Assembly: GCA_964552765.1 (NCBI GenBank)
Contig: CAZKIA010000004.1
Location: 1-49,124, forward strand
From: JAPUDQ01 sp964552765
GTDB lineage: Bacteria > Patescibacteriota > Saccharimonadia > Saccharimonadales > Saccharimonadaceae
DNA length: 49,124 bases
Direction of reading: 5' to 3'
Shown: positions 22,550-30,562 of the stretch, piece after piece
Layout of the letters: the number at the start of each line of letters is the position of its first letter
Position numbering within the stretch: the stretch's first letter is position 1
The notes under the pieces: generated by a model
What the model was told of the DNA's origin: nothing
Database searches by the model: none
Seen by the model: only the letters and a program-made list of their open reading frames with translations
Translations under genes and position numbers: made by a program

Positions 22550-24637
22550 ATGCGCATCACGCGTTCACTTTTAGTACGACTTAGCGTCTTTGTCTTTGGC
22601 GGCATGGCGTTCTTGTTGGGAGCATCTATAGTAAATGCTAGCGGAACGTATTCTTGGCAGAAAGTATATGGCGATAATATCACGTCATTGTCCTCGGTGG
22701 CAGTATCTGATGATGGAATGAAAGTAGCTCTTGGCAGTTATAGCGCGTATATTCATACTTCCAGCGATGGCGGGGAGACATGGACTGAGCAAATTAATTC
22801 TGGCAGGCGTGATTGGCGCTCAGTGGCAATGTCTGCTGACGGAATGAAGTTGATCGCCGGCACATATTATGGAGACCTCTATACATCAACTGACGGTGGG
22901 GTTAACTGGACTCAGCGCGTTGTAACGGGACAAAAATACTGGGTTTCGGTGATATCATCAAGCGATGGATCGAAGCTGGTTGCGGTTACTGATACGGGTG
23001 ATATTTTCACCTCGAGCGATAGCGGAGCGGTATGGACCGAGCGACCCCATAGCGGAAATCGCTGGTACGAGGCAACGGTAGCTTCATCGAGTGATGGGTC
23101 AAAAATAATTGTAGCTGAGGATGGTGGAGCAGTATATGTGTCTACCGACTATGGCGCAACCTGGACGGAGCAAGTTGCACTTGGAAATGCTCGCTGGTAT
23201 GGTGGAGCGATCTCAGATGATGGCCAGCATATTGTTGTAGGTGTTCTAAATGGTGAAATTCGACTCTCAAATAACAGCGGAGTCTCCTGGGCGACTGCGT
23301 CTAGTCCTGGGTCAAGCAGGTGGTATGGCCTTGCTGCGTCAGATGACGGTAGGTTTATAGCGGCGGGGAATAGTACTGGAGGGCTCTATCAATCAACGGA
23401 CTATGGGGTTACGTGGTCTGCAAAGAGCGTTAGCGGTGCTACATCTTGGAATAGTCTTGCTATGTCGTCTTCAGGGGAACGGCAATTTGCCACAACTGAT
23501 CAGTTAAATATCAATGACCCTTTGGTTGTGTCATCAATAGACTACGGTGCCACATGGAATATAAAGAAAACCCAACAAGCAACAGAATGGGCCTCAATAC
23601 GACAGTCCGATGACAAACAAAAAATAATTGCATCCTCCAATCTCAGTGACGGGAAAGTCATTATCTCTCTCGATGGGGGAATTACCTGGAACGATAGCTC
23701 ATTGCCGCAGAGAACGTATCAAAATGTCGATATCTCTGGAGATGGAAATCTTATGATAACTGCAGAGGGCGATGGTTATGTCTATACATCAACCGACGAT
23801 GGTGCCACGTGGACTCCTCATACGTCGATTGGTACAGGGTTATGGGCTGTAACGACTTCCTCGGACGGCATGCATCTGGCTGCAGCAAAGTACTGTCAAT
23901 CCAGTTGTGTGGGGGGATCAATATACACGTCATCAGATGGTGGTACAACATGGGTGCAGCAGCCAGCTAGCGGTAACAGGAACTGGAGTAGCCTCGCAAG
24001 CAATGCCTCAGGTTCGCAGCTGATCGCAGGATCAGACTGGACATCCGATAAGAATGTTTATATTTCGCGTGATTATGGAGTTACATGGACAAGCGTCCTT
24101 TCTGCACCAATGGGAACTTGGAAATCGGTCGCAACTTCGCAAGATGGTACACATTTACTAGCGGCCAACTATGATAGCGCAGACTATGTCTATATCTCAC
24201 ATGATGCTGGGGTGACATGGAAGGCAATGCAGAATTTAGGGACTCAGTATTGGATGGGTGTTGATATCTCAAATGACGGACAAACACTGGTAGCAAATGC
24301 CCAAGATGACTATACCTATTCATCAGTCGACGGAGGAGATACATGGATAAAATATAGTGAGCTTGGCAATCAAAAATGGTGGGGAGGATCAGTTTCTCGT
24401 GATGGTCAGCAATTGTTTGCACTTGTGCATCACGGAGCAATTTATCGAGGAAGTGTTTTGTCTGCCGCTACGACAGACAACCCAGTTGTTTCAGCACCGG
24501 GTGGCCCCTCATCCTCTCCGGAAGACCCGGCTCTCGCACGTACAGGGGAAAATATGTCGTTCTTGGTTGCCGTGGCAATTGGATTTATGATAATGGGAAG
24601 CATACCGCTTGTCTGGCGCCGCATTGCTCGCAGATGA
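22550..24637 (+). CDS. Asp-box (BNR) repeat surface protein with LAxTG signal
   Basis: 695 residues from the ATG at 22550. A signal peptide (MRITRSLLVRLSVFVFGGMA...) precedes about 13 Asp-box repeats of the S-x-D-x-G-x-T-W type: SSDGGETW, STDGGVNW, SSDSGAVW, STDYGATW, STDDGATW, SSDGGTTW, SVDGGDTW and others, roughly every 45 residues. This predicts one or two beta-propellers as in sialidases, Ycf48 or sortilin. The sialidase catalytic Arg triad is not evident, so a binding role is more likely than catalysis. The C terminus has ALARTG, a hydrophobic helix and RRIARR: a LAxTG sorting signal. Likely a wall-anchored surface adhesin or carbohydrate-binding protein. Confidence 0.88.
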   Translation: MRITRSLLVRLSVFVFGGMAFLLGASIVNASGTYSWQKVYGDNITSLSSVAVSDDGMKVALGSYSAYIHTSSDGGETWTEQINSGRRDWRSVAMSADGMKLIAGTYYGDLYTSTDGGVNWTQRVVTGQKYWVSVISSSDGSKLVAVTDTGDIFTSSDSGAVWTERPHSGNRWYEATVASSSDGSKIIVAEDGGAVYVSTDYGATWTEQVALGNARWYGGAISDDGQHIVVGVLNGEIRLSNNSGVSWATASSPGSSRWYGLAASDDGRFIAAGNSTGGLYQSTDYGVTWSAKSVSGATSWNSLAMSSSGERQFATTDQLNINDPLVVSSIDYGATWNIKKTQQATEWASIRQSDDKQKIIASSNLSDGKVIISLDGGITWNDSSLPQRTYQNVDISGDGNLMITAEGDGYVYTSTDDGATWTPHTSIGTGLWAVTTSSDGMHLAAAKYCQSSCVGGSIYTSSDGGTTWVQQPASGNRNWSSLASNASGSQLIAGSDWTSDKNVYISRDYGVTWTSVLSAPMGTWKSVATSQDGTHLLAANYDSADYVYISHDAGVTWKAMQNLGTQYWMGVDISNDGQTLVANAQDDYTYSSVDGGDTWIKYSELGNQKWWGGSVSRDGQQLFALVHHGAIYRGSVLSAATTDNPVVSAPGGPSSSPEDPALARTGENMSFLVAVAIGFMIMGSIPLVWRRIARR

Positions 24638-24641
24638 GTGC

Positions 24642-24647
24642 TATAAT
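24642..24647 (+). promoter_or_regulatory. -10 box (TATAAT) of hpf
   Basis: A perfect TATAAT; the leader of about 35 bases carries AAGGAGGG (24675-24682), making hpf one of the clear Shine-Dalgarno-led genes here. Confidence 0.55.
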
Positions 24648-24688
24648 AGTAAGTACAAAACGGTAATATCAAAAAAGGAGGGATCACT

Positions 24689-25072
24689 ATGATCACACAT
24701 ATCGATATAACCGGAGTACGCTACCAGATCGACGAAGTGACGAAAAAATACGTTATGAAGAAGATTGGCCGACTCGACCGTTTCTTGCCACGGCATGCGC
24801 GTAAATCCGTCATTGCGGAAGTCGTCCTCAAGGAAGTTAACCGTGCCAATGGCAACAAATACGAGTGCGATATTAACATCAAACTCCCGCAAAAGACCAT
24901 CACCGCCAAAGACAGCACCCTCAATATGCTGGCAGCAATCGACATCGTCGAGGCCAAGCTTGCATCGCAGTTGAAGCGGTATCACGACGAGCGTTCACCG
25001 CGTGGTGGCCGCGCTCAGCGGCTCATCCGCTCGATCAAAGAGCGTGTCAGACTGCGCACTGACCCAGTTTAG
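24689..25072 (+). CDS. hpf: Ribosome hibernation promoting factor / RaiA
   Basis: 127 residues, N-terminal S30AE domain only: ITHIDITGVRYQIDEVTKKY, LDRFLPRHARKSVIAEVVLK, then KTITAKDSTLNMLAAIDIVE and AKLASQLKRYHDER. It binds the 30S decoding region to inactivate or protect ribosomes in stationary phase. The C-terminal dimerisation domain of long HPF is missing and replaced by a short Arg-rich tail, so it is the short type. It lies directly upstream of secA, the same arrangement as in Firmicutes. Confidence 0.92.
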   Translation: MITHIDITGVRYQIDEVTKKYVMKKIGRLDRFLPRHARKSVIAEVVLKEVNRANGNKYECDINIKLPQKTITAKDSTLNMLAAIDIVEAKLASQLKRYHDERSPRGGRAQRLIRSIKERVRLRTDPV

Positions 25073-25116
25073 GCATTTATTACACCATTTTTATGTCATA
25101 GTCGGACAGTTTTCAC

Positions 25117-25145
25117 TTGGTTTTCACCTCTCTAGACGCTATAAT
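25117..25145 (+). promoter_or_regulatory. Promoter of secA
   Basis: -35 TTGGTT (25117-25122), 17-base spacer, TATAAT (25140-25145); leader of about 40 bases with GAGAGGGAA before the ATG at 25192. Confidence 0.5.
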
Positions 25146-25191
25146 TATATGAGTTCAACATTGCTGTAAATGAGAGGGAATAGATACATAT

Positions 25192-26019
25192 ATGAAACAG
25201 GCCTTGACCAAAATTTTCGGTGACCCACAGGCTCGTACGATCAAGCGACTCAACAAACGAGTGCTCAGTGTCAACGCACTAGCTGAAAAATACCACGAGA
25301 TGAACAAAGTCGAGCTTCGTCGTCAGACCGAAGTACTAAAAGCTCGCCTCGAGAAAAAGAAGACGACACTTGATGACATATTGCCAGATGCCTTTGCTGT
25401 TGTTCGCGAGATGAGCGATCGTGTCCTTGGTCAGCGACACTATGACGTGCAGCTACTGGCAGGTATCGCGCTGCATGAGGGTAATGTCGCAGAGATGCGC
25501 ACCGGAGAAGGCAAGACACTTATGGCGACAGCGCCCGTGTACTTGAATGCGCTGTCAGGCAAGGGTGTGCATGTGGTGACGGTAAACGACTACCTCGCTC
25601 AGCGTGACGCCGGCTGGATGGGTGAAGTCTATGACGCTCTCGGCCTCACGACAGGCTGTATTATTAATGATCAGTCATTTGTCTATGATGGCAAATTCGA
25701 TAACCCCGACCACACCGACCCGCGCATGAAAAAACTCCGTCCGTGTACACGTAAGGAAGCTTATGCGGCTGATATCACCTACGGCACTAACAACGAATTT
25801 GGGTTTGATTATTTGCGTGACAACATGGTCAATGAGACTGATTTGCTTCGCCAACGCGATCTCAACTTTGCAATCGTGGATGAGGTGGACTCGATCCTTA
25901 TCGATGAGGCGCGGACACCACTTATCATCAGCGCACCAGCTGCTGAGAACCCTGAACAGTATATTCGTTTCAGTAAAGTCGCCGCGGCTCTCAAGCCAGA
26001 ACACTATATTCTAGACTAA
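25192..26019 (+). CDS. secA: Preprotein translocase ATPase SecA, N-terminal part up to an in-frame stop
   Basis: SecA drives secretory proteins through SecYEG. This part (275 residues) holds the N-terminal half of nucleotide-binding domain 1: LAGIALHEGNVAEMRTGEGKT (Walker A at 102-109), VVTVNDYLAQRD, TYGTNNEFGFDYLRDNM and the DEVD Walker B (230-233) with IDEARTPLIIS. It then enters the preprotein-binding domain and stops at TAA in HYILD-stop-KRRSVSLTDEGV. The reading frame continues unchanged after the stop and codes for the rest of SecA. Alone, this fragment lacks domain 2 and cannot be a working motor. Confidence 0.9.
   Translation: MKQALTKIFGDPQARTIKRLNKRVLSVNALAEKYHEMNKVELRRQTEVLKARLEKKKTTLDDILPDAFAVVREMSDRVLGQRHYDVQLLAGIALHEGNVAEMRTGEGKTLMATAPVYLNALSGKGVHVVTVNDYLAQRDAGWMGEVYDALGLTTGCIINDQSFVYDGKFDNPDHTDPRMKKLRPCTRKEAYAADITYGTNNEFGFDYLRDNMVNETDLLRQRDLNFAIVDEVDSILIDEARTPLIISAPAAENPEQYIRFSKVAAALKPEHYILD
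26017..26019 (+). other. secA: In-frame TAA codon interrupting secA
   Basis: Codon 276 of the secA frame. Family members generally have a charged residue here (often DEK), so GAA to TAA by one G-to-T change would explain it. Sequence on both sides is normal SecA in the same frame, with no other damage. Confidence 0.9.
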
Positions 26020-27807
26020 AAACGACGCTCTGTCTCTCTGACGGACGAAGGTGTCGAGAAGGTACAGAAACTATTGGGGGTAAAAAACCTCTACAGCCCT
26101 GACCATGTGCGCTCGGTGTATCATATGGATCAAGCTTTGCGCGCGCAGACGCTCTTTCGTCGTGACAAGGACTACGTGGTGACCACCGATGGTGAAGTGG
26201 TGATTGTTGATGAATTCACCGGGCGCCTCATGCAAGGACGTCGTTACAACGAGGGTCTTCACCAGGCGATCGAGGCAAAAGAGACGGTTCAGGTGCGTGA
26301 GGAAAGCCAGACACTGGCTACTATTTCGTTCCAAAACTATTTCCGCCTTTATGAAAAACTATCTGGTATGACTGGTACGGCATTTACCGAGGCAGAAGAG
26401 TTTCAGCAGATTTACGGGCTTGATGTTATCCAGATTCCACCAAACCGTCCACTCGTCCGTAAAGATCACATCGACAAAATATTTAAGACAGAAGCAGGTA
26501 AGATCAAAGCGATTGTTGCGGATGTCAAGGAGCTTCAAACCTCGGGCCGTCCCGTACTGATCGGTAGTGCGAGCATTGCCAAAAACGAACTGATCAGTAA
26601 AGCTCTTACTAAAGCCGGTATCAAGCACGAACTATTGAACGCCAAAAACAACGAACGTGAAGCCGCGATTGTCGCCGAGGCAGGGCAACCTGGTGCTGTC
26701 ACACTAGCAACCAACATTGCTGGTCGTGGTACGGACATCGTGCTTGGCGAGGGTGTGAAAGAAGCCGGCGGGCTAGCCGTGATCGGTTCTGAGCGACACG
26801 AAGCTAGGCGTATTGATAACCAGCTACGCGGTCGTGGTGGACGCCAAGGTGATCCTGGTTCGACGCAGTTTTATGTCAGTACCGAAGATGATTTGATGCG
26901 GATTTTCCAGGGTGAACGCATCGCGTCACTCATGGATCGGCTTGGTGTCGAAGATGACACGCCGATCGAAAACCGTGCTGTTAGCAAGACGCTTGAGTCC
27001 GCTCAAAAGCGCGTTGAAGGCTACAACTATGACACTCGTAAAAATGTTGTTCAGTATGACAACGTGATCAACCGTCACCGCAAAGTTGTCTACAAAATCC
27101 GTCGCCAAATCCTTGAGGGCAAAGACATCAAAGATGAGATCGAGCGCCTGATTCAGGAGAAAGTCAAAGAAGCGACGCTGGTTCCGAGCAAGAACAACCC
27201 ACAATTTGTTGAAGAGTTTACGATTATTATTCCTGTGGATGAAAAAGCACTTACGACGATTGGAAAAGACAAAAAAGATCGCTCGCGCGCGAAAAGCGCC
27301 TTAGAGCTTGCCCAGAAACTATACAAAGCACGCGAAAAAGATCTCGGCACTGATCTCATGCGTGGGCTGGAGCGTGATGTATACCTGCAGATTCTCGATG
27401 TATTGTGGATGCAGCACCTTGAGAATATGCAGCATTTGCGTGAAGGTATTCACTGGCGCAGTGTTGGCCAGCGTGACCCGTTGGTTGAATATCGCTCTGA
27501 GTCACAAAAGATGTTTGAAAGCCTGCAGCGTACGCTCCGTGATGAAGTATTGCGCGCTATCTTCAGTGTTCGCAAGGAAGAACTTCGCCCAGCCAAACTC
27601 GAAGATGATGTCTATGAATCAGAACTAACTCGCGCGGCTGCCAACTCGATCGAGCAAGGTGTCAACGAACTCGGCAGCGCCGAATCACATACGAGTGATG
27701 ATGATTTCAAGGCCAAAAAAGATGCTTCAGAAAAAGTCAAAGCTGATCGCAAAAAAGCAGCCAAGAAAAAACGCAAAGCTACCCGAGCCAGCAGGAAACG
27801 TAAGTAA
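26020..27807 (+). CDS. secA: SecA, C-terminal part in the same frame as the N-terminal part
   Basis: Continues SecA directly after the TAA: SVSLTDEGVEKVQKLLGVKN, DEFTGRLMQGRRYNEGLHQA, SGMTGTAFTEAEEFQQIYGL (end of the preprotein-binding domain), then domain 2 with TLATNIAGRGTDIVLGEGV and RRIDNQLRGRGGRQGDPGST, and the helical scaffold with VYLQILDVLWMQHLENMQHL and HWRSVGQRDPL. Only a TTG at 26074, without a ribosome binding site, offers a possible restart, and it would omit 18 conserved codons. Read through, the whole product is about 870 residues, normal for SecA. The C-terminal zinc-binding tail is missing and replaced by a Lys/Arg-rich tail. Undamaged coding suggests recent mutation, assembly error or readthrough. 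Confidence 0.88.
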   Translation, partial: KRRSVSLTDEGVEKVQKLLGVKNLYSPDHVRSVYHMDQALRAQTLFRRDKDYVVTTDGEVVIVDEFTGRLMQGRRYNEGLHQAIEAKETVQVREESQTLATISFQNYFRLYEKLSGMTGTAFTEAEEFQQIYGLDVIQIPPNRPLVRKDHIDKIFKTEAGKIKAIVADVKELQTSGRPVLIGSASIAKNELISKALTKAGIKHELLNAKNNEREAAIVAEAGQPGAVTLATNIAGRGTDIVLGEGVKEAGGLAVIGSERHEARRIDNQLRGRGGRQGDPGSTQFYVSTEDDLMRIFQGERIASLMDRLGVEDDTPIENRAVSKTLESAQKRVEGYNYDTRKNVVQYDNVINRHRKVVYKIRRQILEGKDIKDEIERLIQEKVKEATLVPSKNNPQFVEEFTIIIPVDEKALTTIGKDKKDRSRAKSALELAQKLYKAREKDLGTDLMRGLERDVYLQILDVLWMQHLENMQHLREGIHWRSVGQRDPLVEYRSESQKMFESLQRTLRDEVLRAIFSVRKEELRPAKLEDDVYESELTRAAANSIEQGVNELGSAESHTSDDDFKAKKDASEKVKADRKKAAKKKRKATRASRKRK

Positions 27808-27810
27808 ATG

Positions 27811-27825
27811 GCGAACGGAGTTCGC
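27811..27825 (+). promoter_or_regulatory. Small hairpin around the ribosome binding site of the M16 gene
   Basis: GCGAAC (27811-27816) pairs with GTTCGC (27820-27825) across a 3-base loop; GGAG spans the loop and the stem edge. A 7-codon frame (27808-27831, MANGVRS) starts on the base after the secA stop and ends in ATGA over the M16 start, which suggests coupling of translation. Confidence 0.35.
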
Positions 27826-27827
27826 TC

Positions 27828-29114
27828 ATGAAACACATCGTCACAGAGCTTGAGCTCAAGAACGGTGCACGTGGGCTCTTGATCCATGTGCCGGGTGCGC
27901 AGGTGATGAGTAGCCGAATCCACTTCCGGGCGGGTACTCGCTATGTGCGTGACCAAAGTATCGAGGAGACGGCGCATATCATGGAGCACATGGCGTTTGG
28001 TGCCAATGCTCGCTTTAAGGATGCCGCTGATTTTGATGCCGAGTTTACGAAAAATGGGGCGTATTTTAATGCTACCACTGCCGACTACAGCATGGTGTAT
28101 ATGACCGACTGCGCGGACTTTGAATGGGATCGTATCCTCGATTTGCAACAGCTGTCTATCACGAAGCCTCGTTTTGTCGAAGAGGAGCTAAAAGCTGAGG
28201 CCGGCAATGTCCGCAACGAACTCAATGGCTACCTAAACAATCATATGTGGGTACTGTGGTCAAAAATGGCGCAGGTACTTGGCGAGGACGTCCTGACATG
28301 GCAAGAACGCATCAAGACGATCAATCATGTAACTGTGGCAGATATCCGCGAGCATTATCGTCGGACACATACCCTGAATAATATGCGGTTTGTTATTGCG
28401 GGTAATATCGAGGGCCGCGAGCAACAGATTACGCAGATGCTCGAGAGCTGGGAGCTGCCAGAAGGCGAGCGCCTGAGCGTACCAGTTGATGAACTTCACC
28501 GCGCCGATCCGCTCCTTATTAAACGCAAAGAGGCGACGACATTTACCTTTGGTCTTAGTATGGTTGTACCGCGTCGTCTCAGTGATGCTGAGATTGATGC
28601 CATGCAGTTTGCCGACCATATATTGAACGGGACATTTCGCTCGCGGATATTTGGTGGTGCCCGCAAAAAAGGTCTCGCCTATGGGGTGTGGAGTAATACG
28701 AATGCTCAAGAGCACAATAGCACATGGGATTTCGGCACTGAGCTTGAGGCTGAAAACGCTTCCGAACTTTTTGATCTCATTGTCCGTGAAGTTGGAGCGC
28801 TGGTGCACGGTGAGATAACCGACGAAGAGGTTGAGGCAGCTCGTCAGTACGCTCTTGGCCGTCATCAGATGGGTGCGCAAACAGCAGGGCAGATCAACCG
28901 CTGGTACGCTGATCGATATTTCTTTGATGGCTTTATTAGCGATTATGACGTCCAACCGACCGATATTCAGGCTGTGACACGTGAACGAATTGTTGAGACA
29001 GCCCGTGAGTTTATCAATGCTGATTGTTGGCTACTCGGTGGCATCGGCAATGTTGATAAAGCATTTATCGATGATCTTCATGCACGATTGTCGCCACTGT
29101 TTGACAAACAGTAG
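27828..29114 (+). CDS. M16 family (insulinase/MPP-like) metallopeptidase
   Basis: 428 residues, one full M16 pair of domains. The inverted zinc motif HIMEH (residues 50-54) is intact, and the third ligand lies in the Glu-rich helix FVEEELKAEAGNVRNELNGY. The second half shows the usual inactive domain, with the substrate-gripping R/Y region (GAR-KKGLAYGVWSN). No signal peptide, so it is cytosolic or exported by another route; relatives process peptides such as PQQ precursors or degrade small peptides. It starts 20 bases after secA with an ATGA overlap to a tiny upstream frame, so it is probably co-translated with secA. Confidence 0.9.
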   Translation: MKHIVTELELKNGARGLLIHVPGAQVMSSRIHFRAGTRYVRDQSIEETAHIMEHMAFGANARFKDAADFDAEFTKNGAYFNATTADYSMVYMTDCADFEWDRILDLQQLSITKPRFVEEELKAEAGNVRNELNGYLNNHMWVLWSKMAQVLGEDVLTWQERIKTINHVTVADIREHYRRTHTLNNMRFVIAGNIEGREQQITQMLESWELPEGERLSVPVDELHRADPLLIKRKEATTFTFGLSMVVPRRLSDAEIDAMQFADHILNGTFRSRIFGGARKKGLAYGVWSNTNAQEHNSTWDFGTELEAENASELFDLIVREVGALVHGEITDEEVEAARQYALGRHQMGAQTAGQINRWYADRYFFDGFISDYDVQPTDIQAVTRERIVETAREFINADCWLLGGIGNVDKAFIDDLHARLSPLFDKQ

Positions 29115-29257
29115 CAGTTTATAATTTTCAGTTTACAGTTTTCATTAAGTTCTCAGTGATCAGTTTTCAAACAGTCGCAGCGATGATTTATTGGGATTAT
29201 TTGATCATTGTGAATTGAAAACTTATTGTGAATTGAAAATTGTAAACTGTAAACTGC
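29114..29257. repeat. Imperfect inverted repeat with 7-bp periodicity
   Basis: Arms 29114-29151 and 29220-29257 pair at about 29 of 38 positions around a 68-base middle. The right arm reads as 7-base units ATTGTGA, ATTGAAA, ATTGTAA, ACTGTAA. A 14-base direct repeat (ATTGTGAATTGAAA) occurs at 29207 and 29225. It fills the gap between the M16 gene and the murD promoter; no gene is seen in it. Confidence 0.7.
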
Positions 29258-29265
29258 ATCAGTGT

Positions 29266-29271
29266 TATACT
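29266..29271 (+). promoter_or_regulatory. -10 box (TATACT) of murD, leaderless
   Basis: TATACT lies 7 bases before the ATG at 29279; no Shine-Dalgarno. Confidence 0.55.
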
Positions 29272-29278
29272 ATTCCTA

Positions 29279-30562
29279 ATGAAAGTTGCAATTGCCGGCT
29301 ATGGCATCGAGGGTGAAGCCAACTATCGTTACTATGCCGACCATGGCTATGACGTAACAATCGTCGATGAGGCAGCACAGCCGAGTCGGCCAATTCCTGA
29401 GGGCGCGAAGTTTTTGCTTGGTGAGAAAGTCTTCCGTACGCTACAAGATTATGACCTCGTCGTTCGTACCGCTAGTTTGCCGCCGCATTATATTGTGACG
29501 CATGGCAAGATCTGGTCGGGGACGAATGAATTCTTTGCGAAGTGTCCTGCACCGATCATTGGCGTTACTGGTACGAAAGGTAAGGGCACGACGAGTAGTC
29601 TTATTGCGAGCATCCTGCGCGCTGCAGGTTACACCGTACATTTGCTCGGTAACATTGGTCAGCCAGCTTTGGCGATGCTGTCAGAAATAAAACCATCCGA
29701 TATTGTTGTGTATGAACTGAGTAGCTTTCAACTGTGGGATCTTGAGCGTAGTCCGCATGTCGCCGTAGTATTGATGATCGAGCCAGATCATCTTGATATT
29801 CACGCTGATTTTGATGACTACGTCCGCGCCAAAGGCAATATCCGCCGTCATCAGCGCGGCGACGATGTGTGTTTTTACCACCCATCAAACAAATGGAGTG
29901 AAAAGATTGCTCGCTCGACGGTGCTGGGCGACATGGTGCGCTACAATGCTCGTGATGCGGCGGGTGTCTATGAAGAGCAGGGCTATTTCCGTGTCCAGGG
30001 TGACGACATCTGTCCTGTGTCAACATTGACGCTCCCAGGAGCCCACAATATCGAGAATGCTTGCGCTGCTATATCGGCTGCACGTGTTTTTACCCTCGAT
30101 AATACAGCGATCAAACAAGGCCTCACAGTATTTAACGGATTACCACACCGACTTAAGTTTGTTCGTACGGTAAAATCAATTCGCTACTATGACGATAGTA
30201 TTGCAACAACACCAGGATCAGCGATTGCCGCTATCAACGCCTTTCACGAGCCAAAAGTTATCATTCTCGGCGGTTCCGATAAGGGCGCGCACTACGATGA
30301 AATTATTCAACGTTGCAAAGACACCAAGACGGCTGTTGTCGCCATCGGTCAAACGGGCAAGGTGATTGAAAAGCTATGTCGTAAGGAAGAGGTTGTCGTT
30401 GCTGTGCCTGAGGCAAGTATGTCTGAAATTGTTAAGACTGCTACCGCCATTGCTGCACCTGGTGGAGTCGTCCTGCTAAGCCCGGCTAGCGCTAGCTTTG
30501 ATATGTTCAAAAACTATGGCGATCGCGGCGATCAGTTTGTTGCGGCCGTCGAGGCGCTTTAG
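29279..30562 (+). CDS. murD: UDP-N-acetylmuramoylalanine--D-glutamate ligase
   Basis: Adds D-Glu to UDP-MurNAc-L-Ala in peptidoglycan precursor synthesis; cytosolic. The N-terminal Rossmann domain starts with MKVAIAGYGIEGEANYRYYA. The central ATPase domain has the P-loop GTKGKGTTSS (98-107) and ELSSFQLWDL. The C-terminal domain has FVRTVKSIRYYDDSIATTPG and VIILGGSDKGAHYDE; the ending SPASASFDMFKNYGDRGDQF is diagnostic for MurD. Length 427 is normal. It is convergent with murI, which supplies D-glutamate, the substrate of MurD. The two stops are adjacent without a visible terminator. Confidence 0.95.
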   Translation: MKVAIAGYGIEGEANYRYYADHGYDVTIVDEAAQPSRPIPEGAKFLLGEKVFRTLQDYDLVVRTASLPPHYIVTHGKIWSGTNEFFAKCPAPIIGVTGTKGKGTTSSLIASILRAAGYTVHLLGNIGQPALAMLSEIKPSDIVVYELSSFQLWDLERSPHVAVVLMIEPDHLDIHADFDDYVRAKGNIRRHQRGDDVCFYHPSNKWSEKIARSTVLGDMVRYNARDAAGVYEEQGYFRVQGDDICPVSTLTLPGAHNIENACAAISAARVFTLDNTAIKQGLTVFNGLPHRLKFVRTVKSIRYYDDSIATTPGSAIAAINAFHEPKVIILGGSDKGAHYDEIIQRCKDTKTAVVAIGQTGKVIEKLCRKEEVVVAVPEASMSEIVKTATAIAAPGGVVLLSPASASFDMFKNYGDRGDQFVAAVEAL

